Shown here piece after piece: positions 7,742-17,152 of a stretch of 64,000 nucleotides of DNA. Each line of letters begins with the position of its first letter. Position 1 is the first letter of the stretch. The notes under the pieces were generated by a model, which was not told where the DNA came from, did no database searches, and was given only the letters and a program-made list of their open reading frames with translations. Source of the DNA: Stenotrophomonas bentonitica (lineage in GTDB: Bacteria > Pseudomonadota > Gammaproteobacteria > Xanthomonadales > Xanthomonadaceae); contig NZ_PKQP01000001.1 in assembly GCF_002887735.1 (NCBI RefSeq), positions 806,001-870,000 on the forward strand, written 5' to 3'. A program made the translations under genes and the position numbers.

Positions 7742-9751
7742 TCAGTTCGCCAGCTGCGCCTTGGCCGCGGCCACGACGTGCTCGGCGGTGATCCCGAAGT
7801 GCTTGTACAGCGCTTCGGCCGGGGCCGAGGCACCGAAGGTGTCGATACCCACCACCGCACCGTCCAGGCCCACGTACTGGCGCCAGAAACCGGTGACGCC
7901 GGCTTCCACGGCCACGCGGTTGCGCACGGCATTGGGCAGCACGGACTCGCGGTAGGCGGCGTCCTGGCGCTCGAACACGTCGGTGGACGGCATCGACACC
8001 ACGCGGGTCTTGATGCCGGCGGCATCCAGTTCCGCCTTGGCGGTCACGGCCAGGCCCACTTCCGAACCGGTGCCGATCAGGATCACGTCCGGCACGCCGC
8101 CTTCGGCGTCGGCCAGCACGTAGCCACCGCGCGCGATCTGGGCGACCTGTTCGGTGCTGCGCGGCTGGTGCGGCAGATTCTGGCGGCTGAAGACCAGGCA
8201 GCTCGGACCATCCTTGCGGGTGATCGCCGACTTCCAGCTGACCGCCGACTCGACCGCATCGCACGGGCGCCACACATCGTTGTTGGGGATGTAGCGCAGC
8301 GAGGCCAGGTGCTCCACCGGCTGGTGAGTCGGGCCGTCTTCGCCGAGGCCGATCGAATCGTGCGTGTACACGTGGATCGCGTGGGCCGGGATCAGCGCGC
8401 TCATGCGCACGCCGTTGCGGGCGTAATCGCTGAACACCAGGAAGGTGGCGTCGAACGGAATGAACCCGCCATGTAGGGCCAGGCCGTTGGCGATCGCGGT
8501 CATGCCGAACTCGCGCACGCCGTAGTAGACGTAGTTGGCGTTCGGGTCATCGGTGGCGACCGACTTGCTCGCCTTCCACAGGGTCAGGTTGGAGTGCGCC
8601 AGATCGGCCGAACCGCCCACCAGCTCCGGCAGCAGCGGCGCGAACGCTTCGATCGCCAGCTGCGAGGCCTTGCGCGAGGCGATGGTCTGGCCGTCGGCCT
8701 GGACCCGGGCGATGTAGGCATCGGCCTTGGCGATGAAATCGGCCGGCAGCTCGCCGTGCGAACGACGGATCAGCTCATCGGCTTCGGCCGGGTACTGCGC
8801 GGCGTACTTGTCGAACTGCTGCTCCCACTCGGCCTGGCGCAGGGTGCCGGTACCGCCGGCACGCCAGCCGGCGTAGATCTCTTCCGGGATCTCGAACGGG
8901 CCGTACGGCCAGCCCAGCTGCTTGCGGGTCGCTTCCAGCTCGTCCTTGCCCAGCGGGGCGCCGTGGCTGGATTCCTTGCCGGCCTTGCCCGGCGAACCAA
9001 AACCAATCGTGGTGCGGCAGCAGATCAGGGTCGGCTTGTCGAACTGCGACAGCGCGCTGTCGATGGCGGACTTGATGCTCTCCGGGTCGTGGCCATCGAC
9101 GCCGCGCACCACGTTCCAGCCATAGGCCTCGAAACGCTCGGGGGTGTTGTCGGTGAACCAGCCATCGGTGTTGCCGTCGATGGAGATGTGGTTGTCGTCC
9201 CAGAAGCAGAGCAGCTTGGACAGGCCCCAGGTGCCGGCCAGCGAGGCGGCTTCATGCGAGATGCCTTCCATCAGGCAGCCGTCGCCCAGGAACACCCAGG
9301 TGCGGTGGTCGACGATCTCGTGTTCCGGGCGGTTGTAGCGCTGAGCCAGCAGCTTCTCGGCCAGGGCGAAGCCCACGGCGTTGGCCAGACCCTGACCCAG
9401 CGGACCGGTGGTCGTCTCCACGCCGGGGGTTTCATGGTGCTCGGGGTGGCCGGCGGTCTTGCTGCCCAGCTGGCGGAACTGCTTGAGCTGCTCGATCGGC
9501 AGGTCGTAGCCGCTCAGGTGCAGCAGCGCGTACTGCAGCATCGAGCCGTGGCCGTTGGACAGCACGAAGCGGTCGCGGTTGAACCACTTGGGATTCTTCG
9601 GGTTGTGACGGAGATAGTCGTTCCAGAGCACTTCGGCGATGTCGGCCATGCCCATCGGCATGCCGGGATGGCCGGACTTGGCGGTTTCGACCGCATCAGC
9701 GGCAAGGAAGCGGATGGCGTTGGCCAACTGGCGGCGGGTAGGCTGCGTCAT
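7742..9751 (-). CDS. tkt: Transketolase
   Basis: The 669-residue thiamine-diphosphate enzyme transfers two-carbon ketol units in the non-oxidative pentose phosphate pathway and the link to glycolysis. Family landmarks are in order: [18 protein letters not shown] near the N-terminus, the ThDP/Mg motif GDGCLMEG...[16 protein letters not shown], the pyrimidine domain with [14 protein letters not shown], and the C-terminal [11 protein letters not shown]. Length matches E. coli TktA (663). The ATG at 9751 gives the standard start ([14 protein letters not shown]). The gene is monocistronic with its own terminator. It shares pathway logic with rpiA at 51.0 kb. Confidence 0.97.
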   Translation of the reverse strand: MTQPTRRQLANAIRFLAADAVETAKSGHPGMPMGMADIAEVLWNDYLRHNPKNPKWFNRDRFVLSNGHGSMLQYALLHLSGYDLPIEQLKQFRQLGSKTAGHPEHHETPGVETTTGPLGQGLANAVGFALAEKLLAQRYNRPEHEIVDHRTWVFLGDGCLMEGISHEAASLAGTWGLSKLLCFWDDNHISIDGNTDGWFTDNTPERFEAYGWNVVRGVDGHDPESIKSAIDSALSQFDKPTLICCRTTIGFGSPGKAGKESSHGAPLGKDELEATRKQLGWPYGPFEIPEEIYAGWRAGGTGTLRQAEWEQQFDKYAAQYPAEADELIRRSHGELPADFIAKADAYIARVQADGQTIASRKASQLAIEAFAPLLPELVGGSADLAHSNLTLWKASKSVATDDPNANYVYYGVREFGMTAIANGLALHGGFIPFDATFLVFSDYARNGVRMSALIPAHAIHVYTHDSIGLGEDGPTHQPVEHLASLRYIPNNDVWRPCDAVESAVSWKSAITRKDGPSCLVFSRQNLPHQPRSTEQVAQIARGGYVLADAEGGVPDVILIGTGSEVGLAVTAKAELDAAGIKTRVVSMPSTDVFERQDAAYRESVLPNAVRNRVAVEAGVTGFWRQYVGLDGAVVGIDTFGASAPAEALYKHFGITAEHVVAAAKAQLAN

Positions 9752-9853
9752 GGTTCTGTCGGAGTCGGGAGGCTCCCGCGGAGCTGCGGGCAGCCCATTG
9801 TCCCACAGGTGATCGGCGGGGTCAGGCCGAAGACAGGCCAGGCCCTTAACGAC

Positions 9854-9879
9854 GACGCCCCGCACTGGGCGGGGCGTCA
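9854..9879 (-). terminator. Hairpin between the DAACS symporter and transketolase genes
   Basis: GACGCCCCGC and GCGGGGCGTC form a strong stem around a short loop, just downstream of the symporter stop on the minus strand. The following T tract is weak, so it may attenuate rather than stop transcription. Confidence 0.55.
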
Positions 9880-9902
9880 GGGCAGCTCGGGCCTGTGCAG
9901 GC

Positions 9903-11246
9903 TCAGTCGCGCGGGGCCGGCGCGGGGGCCGGGGCCACCGTGGCCACGACCGGGCCATCGTCCACCTCGCCCTTGGCCACCAGGGTGGTCAGGGCCAGAT
10001 CGCCGGTGACGTTCAGCGCGGTACGGCACATGTCCAGGAAGTGGTTCACGCCCAGGATCAGGCCGATGCCCAGCGGGTTCACGCCGACCATGGCGCAGAT
10101 CATGGCCACCACCGGCAGCGAGCCGGAGGGCACGCCGGCCGTGCCGATGCCGCCCAGGATGCAGACCGCCATCACCATGAACTGCTGGCCGATGCTCAGG
10201 TCCACGCCGAAGAACTGCGCCAGGAAGATCACCGTCACGCCCTCGAACAGCGCGGTGCCGTTCTGGTTGGCGGTGGCGCCCACGGTCAGCACGAAGCGCG
10301 AGACCTTCTGCGGCAGGCCCATCTGGTCGGCCACGCGCAGCGCGGTCGGCAGGGTGGCATTGCTGGACGCGGTCGAGAAGGCCATCACGGTGGCCTCCTG
10401 GGTGTCGCGGAAGAACGCCAGCGGCGAGCGGCCGGACAGCCATACCGCGACGCCGTAGGTCACCACCATGTGCAGGCCCAGCGCCAGCACCACCACGCCT
10501 ACGTAGGCGCCCAGGCGGATGATCAGCTCGAAGCCGAACAGCGCGGCCAGGTTGAACATGAAGCAGGCCACCGCGTACGGGGCCAGGCGGATGACCAGGT
10601 TGATCAGGGTCATCGAGATTTCGAAGATGCCTTCGATGGCGCGACGCAGCGGGGCGACCTTTGCCTCGTCGGTCAGCACCATGCCGATGCCGAACATCAG
10701 CGCGAAGAACATCAGCGAGAGGATGGCGCCATTGCTGGAGGCCGCCTCGACCACGTTGCTCGGCACGATCGACAGCAGCATGTCCATGCCCTTGGGCGTG
10801 CCATGGATGCCAGCGACGATTTCCTTGCTGCGCTCGGCATTCTCGGTGAGCATCTGCGCGGCCACGACCGGGTCCACGCCCGCGCCGGGCTTGAGCACGT
10901 TGACCAGCACCAGGCCGATGCCCACGGCGATGCCGGAGAGCAGGATGGTGTAGGCCAGCGTCTTCCAGCCGATGCGGCCGAGGGCGCGGATGTCGCCCAT
11001 CTCCGACACGCCCATGATCAGCGCCGAGAAGATCAGCGGCACGATCAGCATGAAGATCAGATTGAGGAACAGGCCCGAGGCCGGCGTGGTGACGTAGTCC
11101 ATCACCCATTTGGCTGCGGCCTGCAGGCCGTCGATGCTGCCACCGAGCGCATGGACGGTCAGCCCGAGGACCAGGCCGATGATGAAGCCAATGCCCATTT
11201 TCCAGTGCAAAGGCAGTTTCTGCCGGGTCGTTGCGGCCTCAGTCAT
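9903..11246 (-). CDS. Dicarboxylate/amino acid:cation symporter (DAACS family)
   Basis: The 447-residue inner-membrane protein shows the GltPh/DctA fold: repeated hydrophobic segments, the serine-rich hairpin (HP1) [16 protein letters not shown], the unwound helix TM7 motif and the HP2 hairpin [14 protein letters not shown]. These transporters import dicarboxylates or acidic amino acids with protons or sodium ions. The usual TM7 motif NMDGT reads NQNGT here, so an aspartate that binds sodium in GltPh is replaced by asparagine. The C-terminus is a low-complexity Ala-Pro tail. Substrate and coupling ion cannot be fixed from sequence. Confidence 0.9.
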   Translation of the reverse strand: MTEAATTRQKLPLHWKMGIGFIIGLVLGLTVHALGGSIDGLQAAAKWVMDYVTTPASGLFLNLIFMLIVPLIFSALIMGVSEMGDIRALGRIGWKTLAYTILLSGIAVGIGLVLVNVLKPGAGVDPVVAAQMLTENAERSKEIVAGIHGTPKGMDMLLSIVPSNVVEAASSNGAILSLMFFALMFGIGMVLTDEAKVAPLRRAIEGIFEISMTLINLVIRLAPYAVACFMFNLAALFGFELIIRLGAYVGVVVLALGLHMVVTYGVAVWLSGRSPLAFFRDTQEATVMAFSTASSNATLPTALRVADQMGLPQKVSRFVLTVGATANQNGTALFEGVTVIFLAQFFGVDLSIGQQFMVMAVCILGGIGTAGVPSGSLPVVAMICAMVGVNPLGIGLILGVNHFLDMCRTALNVTGDLALTTLVAKGEVDDGPVVATVAPAPAPAPRD

Positions 11247-11313
11247 GGAGCGGCGTTCCTCGAAAAAATGAAATCAGCTTAGCAAAGGCGGCCGCCCTGA
11301 CCGACACGCCTTT

Positions 11314-13017
11314 TTATGAATGCGCAGATGGGTACAGCGGTGCCAGGCCATTGTTCTGCGTGGCCGCAGGGGGCCGCCAGTGCGGTCCGTCATGGAAGGC
11401 GCGCCGCAGATCCTGTCGGGCCTGGCCGACATCGCCGCCCTGCCCGCCCCAGCGGACCTGCTGCATCTGGACCAGCGCCGCCCGCTGCTGTGCGTCGTCG
11501 AGGCGCTCGAGCACCTGCTCGAACGTCTGCACACCGCCCATTCCCGCCAGCACCGCGATGATCTCGTCCCATCCGCCGGCTTCCATCGCCCGGCGCAGGT
11601 CGGCGCGGGTGTACGGACTCCCCGACGCGGTGATGGATACGCCCCCCTTGGTGCCCCGCACGACCGCCGGGCGCCGCCGTCGGCGCCAGCCCCAGGCCAG
11701 GGTCAACAGCCACAGCACGGCCAGGCCGGCCGACAGGGCGATCCAGCCCCAGGGACGTGGCGCGGCCTGCGCAGGCGCCAACTGCAGATCGGTGGACGCC
11801 GTGGCCGGCTCACCCGGCAGGGCCGAGGTGGTGTCCACCGGCAGGGGTGCTGCGGCACTGCCGCCGACGCCGGCGGCGATATCCAGCTGCAGGTCCGGCA
11901 GGCTCGCGTTGCGCGGCTGACCGGCCGCCACGTCCCACCACGCCATGCGCAGCCCCGGCACCGTCAGCGCACCGGCCTGGCGCGGCACGATCGCGAAGCG
12001 CCGGGTCAGCGTGAGCTGCGGCGTGCTGCCGTTGAAGGTTTCATCGAACTGCGGCGGCTCGGCGAAGACCTGCGCACCTGGCCCGACATCGGGCACCGGC
12101 AGCTCCGGGAACTGCGCCTTGGTCGCGCCCTCGGCCACGGCTTCGACCACGATGGTGGCCGCTTCTCCGGCACGGCCGGTGGTGGGCGCGGCGGTGTAGC
12201 GCAGGCGCAGCCCATGCAGCGGCAGCCACGGCTGCGGGGCAGACGCGGGCTGCGCCTGGACCTGCAGCGTGCGCTCGGCCGATGCGGCGCGCAGGCGGCC
12301 ATCGCCACCGAACATGTCGTTGAAAAAGCCGCCCGCGCTGCGCCCGTTGAACTGGGCCGCTGGCAGCACCAGCGCTCCGCTGCGCTCGGGGATCAGCAGG
12401 AAACGACGTTCCACCACGTTGTAGCGGCGGCCATTGACCTCGCGCACCAGGGTGCGGTCTTCGCCCACCCGCTGCAGCGATGCACCGGCCGGCGTATCGA
12501 GCACCAGTTCACCACTGAGCAGTTGCGCGGCGTAGAACAGGCGCACCACCACGCCGACACTCTGCTGCACGTACGGCGTCGGATCATCGACCTCGGTTTC
12601 CAGGAACACGGCGGCGTTGCCCGTGGCCGCGGCGGGGGCTGATGCGCTGCTGGCACCGACCTGCAGCGTCAGCGGCTGCGTACGGCTGCTGCCAACCTGC
12701 AGGGCGGGAACCTGCAGCGTGCCGCTCCGCTTCGGGCTGAGCGCCACCGCATACAACGCGCGCGAGGTCATCGCGCCATTGCTCCACTGCACCTGGCGGC
12801 TGCTGGTCTGGCTGCTGAGATCGAAGTCGGTCCGCAGCGGTGCATAGTCCGGCGCACCCCCACCAGCATCGGATTCAATGTTGAGCGTGACGGTGTCGCT
12901 GTCGGTGATCTGGTCACGATCAAGCCATGCCCGGGTCTGTGCCTGCGCGGCCAGGCTCGCGCACAGCAGCAGGACGAGTCCGGCGCGCAACCAGCGCTGT
13001 ATCGTGGAGTGTGTCAT
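11314..13017 (-). CDS. batD: BatD-family protein
   Basis: The 567-residue protein has a signal peptide (cleavage after AQA near residue 27), a long periplasmic region of repeated beta-rich domains (for example LDRDQITDSDTVTLNIE and RFAIVPRQAGALTVPGL), a single membrane helix near residues 425-445 (WIALSAGLAVLWLLTLAWGW), and a short basic cytosolic tail. This is the BatD (aerotolerance) layout. It is the last gene of the moxR-bat operon and overlaps batB/C by 4 nt. Bat proteins work with a MoxR ATPase in envelope stress resistance in several bacteria; the molecular role is unsettled. Confidence 0.88.
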   Translation of the reverse strand: MTHSTIQRWLRAGLVLLLCASLAAQAQTRAWLDRDQITDSDTVTLNIESDAGGGAPDYAPLRTDFDLSSQTSSRQVQWSNGAMTSRALYAVALSPKRSGTLQVPALQVGSSRTQPLTLQVGASSASAPAAATGNAAVFLETEVDDPTPYVQQSVGVVVRLFYAAQLLSGELVLDTPAGASLQRVGEDRTLVREVNGRRYNVVERRFLLIPERSGALVLPAAQFNGRSAGGFFNDMFGGDGRLRAASAERTLQVQAQPASAPQPWLPLHGLRLRYTAAPTTGRAGEAATIVVEAVAEGATKAQFPELPVPDVGPGAQVFAEPPQFDETFNGSTPQLTLTRRFAIVPRQAGALTVPGLRMAWWDVAAGQPRNASLPDLQLDIAAGVGGSAAAPLPVDTTSALPGEPATASTDLQLAPAQAAPRPWGWIALSAGLAVLWLLTLAWGWRRRRRPAVVRGTKGGVSITASGSPYTRADLRRAMEAGGWDEIIAVLAGMGGVQTFEQVLERLDDAQQRAALVQMQQVRWGGQGGDVGQARQDLRRAFHDGPHWRPPAATQNNGLAPLYPSAHS

Positions 13018-14765
13018 CGCCCTTCCCGTTTCCTGCGTTCGTTTTCCAGCTGGAACTTGGCCCGCAGCAGGCTGCCCGGATCATCCGGTACGCGCCGCAT
13101 CCAGGCCTCGACTGCCTGCTGCTGCTCACGCTGCTGCGGGGTGCCGCTGACCTGGCCCTGGGCCTTGTCGTTGCCGTCGTTGTTCCCTTGGCGCTGCATC
13201 GCCTGCTGCATGCGCTCGCGCTGGGCGGCGTCGGCCTCGGCCTGCGCCTGGCTGTCGGCGGCCTGCGGTGACTTCTCGCCCTGGGAGCGGCCATCCTTCG
13301 GATCACCGGACGAGGTCGGCGGGGACTGCCCCGGCTCGCCCTTGTCCTGCGGCGGCGAACCGTCACCCTCCTTGCCCTGTCCCTGCCCCTGATTCCTGCC
13401 GGCGTCGGGCTTTTCGGGCGGGTTCTTTCCGTCCTTCTGATCGTTGTTCTGGTCGTTGTTCTGCGGCGGCTTGCGCTTCCGGGCGGCGTCGACCGCGGCG
13501 CGGTTGGCCACCGCATCGGCCATGCCGGGATGCTTTTTCAACGCGCGGTCATAGGCCTCGATCGCCGCGTCGTACTGCCCCTGGCGCGCCAATGCGTTGC
13601 CGAGGTTGTACCAGCCGGCGTCGGTGTCGATGCCCTCGAACTGCTGCTGGGCGGCCTTGAAGTCGCCCTTGCGGTACGCATCCACGCCGCTGGACAAGCG
13701 TTGCTGATCGACCTGGTCGGCGCGTTGCCACCACGTTCCTTCGGCGGCGTGCGCCGTCGTGGGCAGCGCCATCGGCACTGCCGCCATCATCACCAGCACC
13801 GCCAGTGCGCCGCGACGCCGGAACGCAAACAGGGCCAGCACCATCAGCGGCGGCAGCAGCCAGAAACCTTCATCGCGCCAGGTGCGGCCCTGCCCTTCGC
13901 GGCTGTCATCGGCACTGACCCGCGGGATCAACACGTCCAGCGCGGCCAGATCCTTGTCGTCGGAGGCGATGCGGGCATAGCGACCGCCGCCGCGGCTGGC
14001 GACGCCGCGCAGGGTGCCCTCTTCCAGCCGCGCGGGCACGATCTGGCCTTCGCCATTGCGGTAGGCCGCGCCCTGCGGCGTACCCAGGCCGAGCACGGAG
14101 ACCACGAAACCCTGCGCGCGTGCCGAGGCCGCCGCCTGTTCTGCATCGGCATCGGCGCGATCGGTCAGCAGCAGAATGTCGCCACCGCGTGCGCCGGATT
14201 GCTGCAGCAGCTTCACCGCCGTTTCCAGCGCACGGTCCGCGCGCTGGCCATCGCGTGGCATCACGTCCGGTGCCAAGGCATCCAGGTACAGGGCGACATT
14301 GGCCATGTCGTCGGTCAGCGGCGCCACCGTGTAGGCGTCATCGGCGTACACCAGCAGGGCGACTTCACCGCCCTGGCGTTCGCGCAGCAGTGTGGCCAGT
14401 TTGGCGCGTGCCTGGAGCAGGCGCGACGGTGGCAGATCGGTCGCGGTCACCCGAGAAGAGAGATCCAGCGCAACCACCAGCGGCGACGGCGTCTGCCACA
14501 ACGGTTGGGCGACCTGCCGCCACGAGGGACCGGCCAGGGCCACGATCGCGATCACCGTACCGGACAGCAACAGCACCAACCCACCCCAGGCGCGACGGTC
14601 GCGGCCGACCAGCAGGTGGCGCAGCAGGTGCGCATCCACGGTCTGCCGCCACACGTTGGCCCGGCGCCGGCGCAACCACCAGATCGCCACCAGCAGCGGC
14701 AGCGCGAGCAGCGCCCACAGGGCCTCGGGGCGCATGAAATGCAGGGCGTTCCAGCTCGCGCTCAT
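13014..14765 (-). CDS. BatB/BatC fusion: membrane VWA domain plus TPR and Gln/Asp-rich tail
   Basis: The 583-residue protein starts with two membrane helices (about 14-31 and 63-82), then a von Willebrand A domain (about 95-270), a third helix (near 305-325), two or three TPR-like motifs (WYNLGNALARQGQYDAAIEAYDRALKKHPG), and a low-complexity region rich in Gln, Asn, Asp, Gly and Lys. The N-half corresponds to BatB and the TPR part to BatC of other species. The metal site is degenerate: DLSSR where DxSxS is expected and TDRAD where TDG is expected. It overlaps batA and batD by 4 nt each. Confidence 0.87.
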   Translation of the reverse strand: MSASWNALHFMRPEALWALLALPLLVAIWWLRRRRANVWRQTVDAHLLRHLLVGRDRRAWGGLVLLLSGTVIAIVALAGPSWRQVAQPLWQTPSPLVVALDLSSRVTATDLPPSRLLQARAKLATLLRERQGGEVALLVYADDAYTVAPLTDDMANVALYLDALAPDVMPRDGQRADRALETAVKLLQQSGARGGDILLLTDRADADAEQAAASARAQGFVVSVLGLGTPQGAAYRNGEGQIVPARLEEGTLRGVASRGGGRYARIASDDKDLAALDVLIPRVSADDSREGQGRTWRDEGFWLLPPLMVLALFAFRRRGALAVLVMMAAVPMALPTTAHAAEGTWWQRADQVDQQRLSSGVDAYRKGDFKAAQQQFEGIDTDAGWYNLGNALARQGQYDAAIEAYDRALKKHPGMADAVANRAAVDAARKRKPPQNNDQNNDQKDGKNPPEKPDAGRNQGQGQGKEGDGSPPQDKGEPGQSPPTSSGDPKDGRSQGEKSPQAADSQAQAEADAAQRERMQQAMQRQGNNDGNDKAQGQVSGTPQQREQQQAVEAWMRRVPDDPGSLLRAKFQLENERRKREGR

Positions 14766-15769
14766 ATCCAGCGCCTCGGCAGCAGCCAGGCCAGGCCGGC
14801 CAGCAGCAACGCCAATGCCAGCGGCGGCGCGTAGCGCTCGATCCGCGGCCGCACCGCCGTGCCCGTCGATTTGACCGGTTCCAGCCGCTCCAGCTCGGCA
14901 TAGATGCCGGCCAGCTCATCGGTATTGCGCGCGCGGAACGAGCGGCCACCGGTGAGCTCGGCAATCCTGTTCAAGGTCGCCTCGTCCACCGGGTCGTCGC
15001 CCGGCGCGATCTGCACGCCGAACAGACTGATGCCGCCATCGCCGCCGAAGGCCACGGTGTACACGCGCACGCCTTCGGCCTGGGCGAGTTCGGCCGCGCG
15101 CAGCGGTTCGAGGACGCCGGCATTGCTGACGCCGTCGGTGAGCAGGATCAGCACGCGCTGGCCCTGGGGTTGTTCACGCAGGCGTTTGACCGCCAGCGCG
15201 ATCGCATCGCCGATCGCCGTCTCGCGCCCGGCCAGGCCGACCACGCTGTCGCGCAGCTGGTCACGCACGCTGGTGAGGTCGGCGGTCAACGGCGTGAGCG
15301 TGTAGGCGCGCTCGCCGAAGATCAGCAGGCCGACACGATCGCCGACGCGGCGGTCCAGGAAGTCGGCGAGCACCGCCTTGGCCGCGGTCAGCCGCTCGAC
15401 CACCTGGTTGCCGAGCATCATGTCCGCCTCGCTCATGCTGCCGGACACATCCACTGCCAGCATCATCTGCCGGCCCTGCTGTGGCGGCGTCACTGCATCG
15501 CCGAGCTGCTGCGGTCGCGCGGCGGCCACGCACAGGCAGGCCCAGGCCAGCCACAACAATGCACGCCCCAGCCGTGGCCCCGCACCGCCCGGGGCAGCAC
15601 CGAGCGACTGCAGCTGGTCGGCGGCATAGGGCACCCGCAGCGCGGCGCCCGCGCCGGGGCGCGACGGCCACCAGCGCATGAGGATCGGCAACGGCATCGC
15701 CAGCAGCATCCAAGGCCAGGCCAGGCTGTCGACCCAGCTCAACCACGTCGGCAGCGTGATCGCGATCAT
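14762..15769 (-). CDS. batA: BatA-type membrane VWA protein
   Basis: The 335-residue protein has N-terminal membrane segments (about 15-32 and 66-84), a von Willebrand A domain with an intact MIDAS (DVSGSMSE, a downstream Thr, and TDGVSNAG), and a C-terminal membrane helix (PPLALALLLAGLAWLLPRRW). It is a periplasm-facing adhesion or chaperone-like domain anchored at both ends. It overlaps both neighbours by 4 nt. The contrast between its complete metal site and the broken one in the following BatB suggests a division of labour between a metal-binding and a structural partner. Confidence 0.9.
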   Translation of the reverse strand: MIAITLPTWLSWVDSLAWPWMLLAMPLPILMRWWPSRPGAGAALRVPYAADQLQSLGAAPGGAGPRLGRALLWLAWACLCVAAARPQQLGDAVTPPQQGRQMMLAVDVSGSMSEADMMLGNQVVERLTAAKAVLADFLDRRVGDRVGLLIFGERAYTLTPLTADLTSVRDQLRDSVVGLAGRETAIGDAIALAVKRLREQPQGQRVLILLTDGVSNAGVLEPLRAAELAQAEGVRVYTVAFGGDGGISLFGVQIAPGDDPVDEATLNRIAELTGGRSFRARNTDELAGIYAELERLEPVKSTGTAVRPRIERYAPPLALALLLAGLAWLLPRRWI

Positions 15770-16227
15770 CGGCGCCGCTCCGTAAGCAGCGACAGATAAC
15801 GGCGGCGCGCGAGCACGCGCAGCCGCTGCACCGCCTCGGCATCCACGCTTGGCCGATAGCCACCGTCCAGCAGCAGTGCGCCGTCGCCGTCGGAGAAGGC
15901 GCGGCTGTTGTTCTCATCCAGGAACGCCAGCCACGCCGGCCCCTGCAGACGCTCCGCGCCTGGCTGGTACCGGCGCGCCGCACGGCGCAGCAGGGAAGCG
16001 ATCGCAGCAACCTGCAGTACCGGCGAGCCGGCCTGGTCGACCTCGGCATCGAACAGCTCCAGCCACCGCTGGCGCGCGCGCCGCGCACGCCACTGCCAGA
16101 CCCAGATCGCGGCCACCACCAGCACGAGCGCGGCGAACACCAGCCACCAGCCCGGTGCGGGCGGCCACCATGGCGGTGACGGCGGCAGCTGCACATCGCG
16201 CAGCGGCAGCGACGCGGCCGCGCTCAT
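15766..16227 (-). CDS. DUF4381 membrane protein of the bat operon
   Basis: The 153-residue protein has one membrane helix near the N-terminus (PGWWLVFAALVLVVAAIWVWQ, about residues 28-48), preceded by PLRDVQLPPSPPWWP, and a cytosolic helical part (VLQVAAIASLLRRAARRY). This pattern is the DUF4381 family that accompanies DUF58 and BatA genes. Starts and stops overlap by 4 nt on both sides. Its role is not known; position and topology suggest it links the VWA proteins to the cytosolic DUF58/MoxR side. Confidence 0.82.
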   Translation of the reverse strand: MSAAASLPLRDVQLPPSPPWWPPAPGWWLVFAALVLVVAAIWVWQWRARRARQRWLELFDAEVDQAGSPVLQVAAIASLLRRAARRYQPGAERLQGPAWLAFLDENNSRAFSDGDGALLLDGGYRPSVDAEAVQRLRVLARRRYLSLLTERRR

Positions 16228-17147
16228 GCCACCACCGCGGTCGGCAGCGGGCTCAACCAGCTGTCGCTGGCGTCATCGGTAGAGACTACGTGCACCTGGA
16301 TCCGGCGAGCGGACAAGGTGGTCTGCAATGCATCCAGGGGCGCGACGAATCGTTCGCGCCAGTGCTCGCGCACCGCCGCATTGCCCAGATCAAGCAGGAC
16401 GCGACGTCCTTGGGAGAGGAAGGGCAGCGCATCGGCGGGAGGTGCCCGTTCCAGCGGATCGACCAGCAGCATCACCACCACTTCGTGGTGCATGGCCAGC
16501 GCAGCCCAGCGGGCACTGGTGATGGTGGAGGCGCGCGCCGGATCGGCCAGCACGACCACGCGTGCACCCGGACGCAGCAACCGTGCCGCCTGCTCCAGCG
16601 CGCGATCCAGCCCGGCATCTTCGGCAGGCGGTTCGGCGTACCAGCGGGTCAAGGCATCCAGCACGCGCAGCACCCCGCGGGTGCCACCGGCCGGTGCGAT
16701 CGGCGGCTCCTGGGTACTGCCCCGCACGGCGGCGAGGCGATCGCCCTGGCGCTGCGCCAGCCATGCCGCGACCGCGCCGACGCGTGCGGCCTGCACGGAT
16801 TTGAAGCGGACCCGGGTGCCGAAATACAGCACCGGATCGGTGTCGGCGACCAGCAAAGTCAAACGTTCGCGCTCGGCCTGGAACAGCTTGGTGTGGGCCC
16901 GCCCGGTGCGCGCGGTGACCCGCCAGTCGATATGCCGCGCATCGTCCCCCGGCACGTAGTCGCGGGACTCGGCGTACTCCATGCCCCGGCCCCGCGCCGG
17001 TGACGGCGCACTGCCGGCATGACCGAGGCGGCCACGGCGTGCCGGCGGTGCGCGATGCGCACTGCGGCGCAGCGCCACCAGCTCGGCCAGGCTCGGCCGC
17101 AGGCCATCACCCTCCAGCGGCGTGGCCGTATGCACGGGGGTCTCCAT
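16224..17147 (-). CDS. DUF58 protein (VWA-like fold) of the moxR operon
   Basis: The 307-residue protein carries the DUF58 hallmark GRGMEYAESRDYVPGDDARHIDWRVTARTG (seen in two parts around residues 53-80), followed by KLFQAERERLTLLVADTDP, a degenerate VWA core. It has no membrane helix. DUF58 proteins are almost always encoded next to MoxR ATPases and are thought to be their cytosolic substrates or adaptors. The start lies 5 nt after the moxR stop. Confidence 0.88.
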   Translation of the reverse strand: METPVHTATPLEGDGLRPSLAELVALRRSAHRAPPARRGRLGHAGSAPSPARGRGMEYAESRDYVPGDDARHIDWRVTARTGRAHTKLFQAERERLTLLVADTDPVLYFGTRVRFKSVQAARVGAVAAWLAQRQGDRLAAVRGSTQEPPIAPAGGTRGVLRVLDALTRWYAEPPAEDAGLDRALEQAARLLRPGARVVVLADPARASTITSARWAALAMHHEVVVMLLVDPLERAPPADALPFLSQGRRVLLDLGNAAVREHWRERFVAPLDALQTTLSARRIQVHVVSTDDASDSWLSPLPTAVVA

Positions 17148-17152
17148 CGCGC

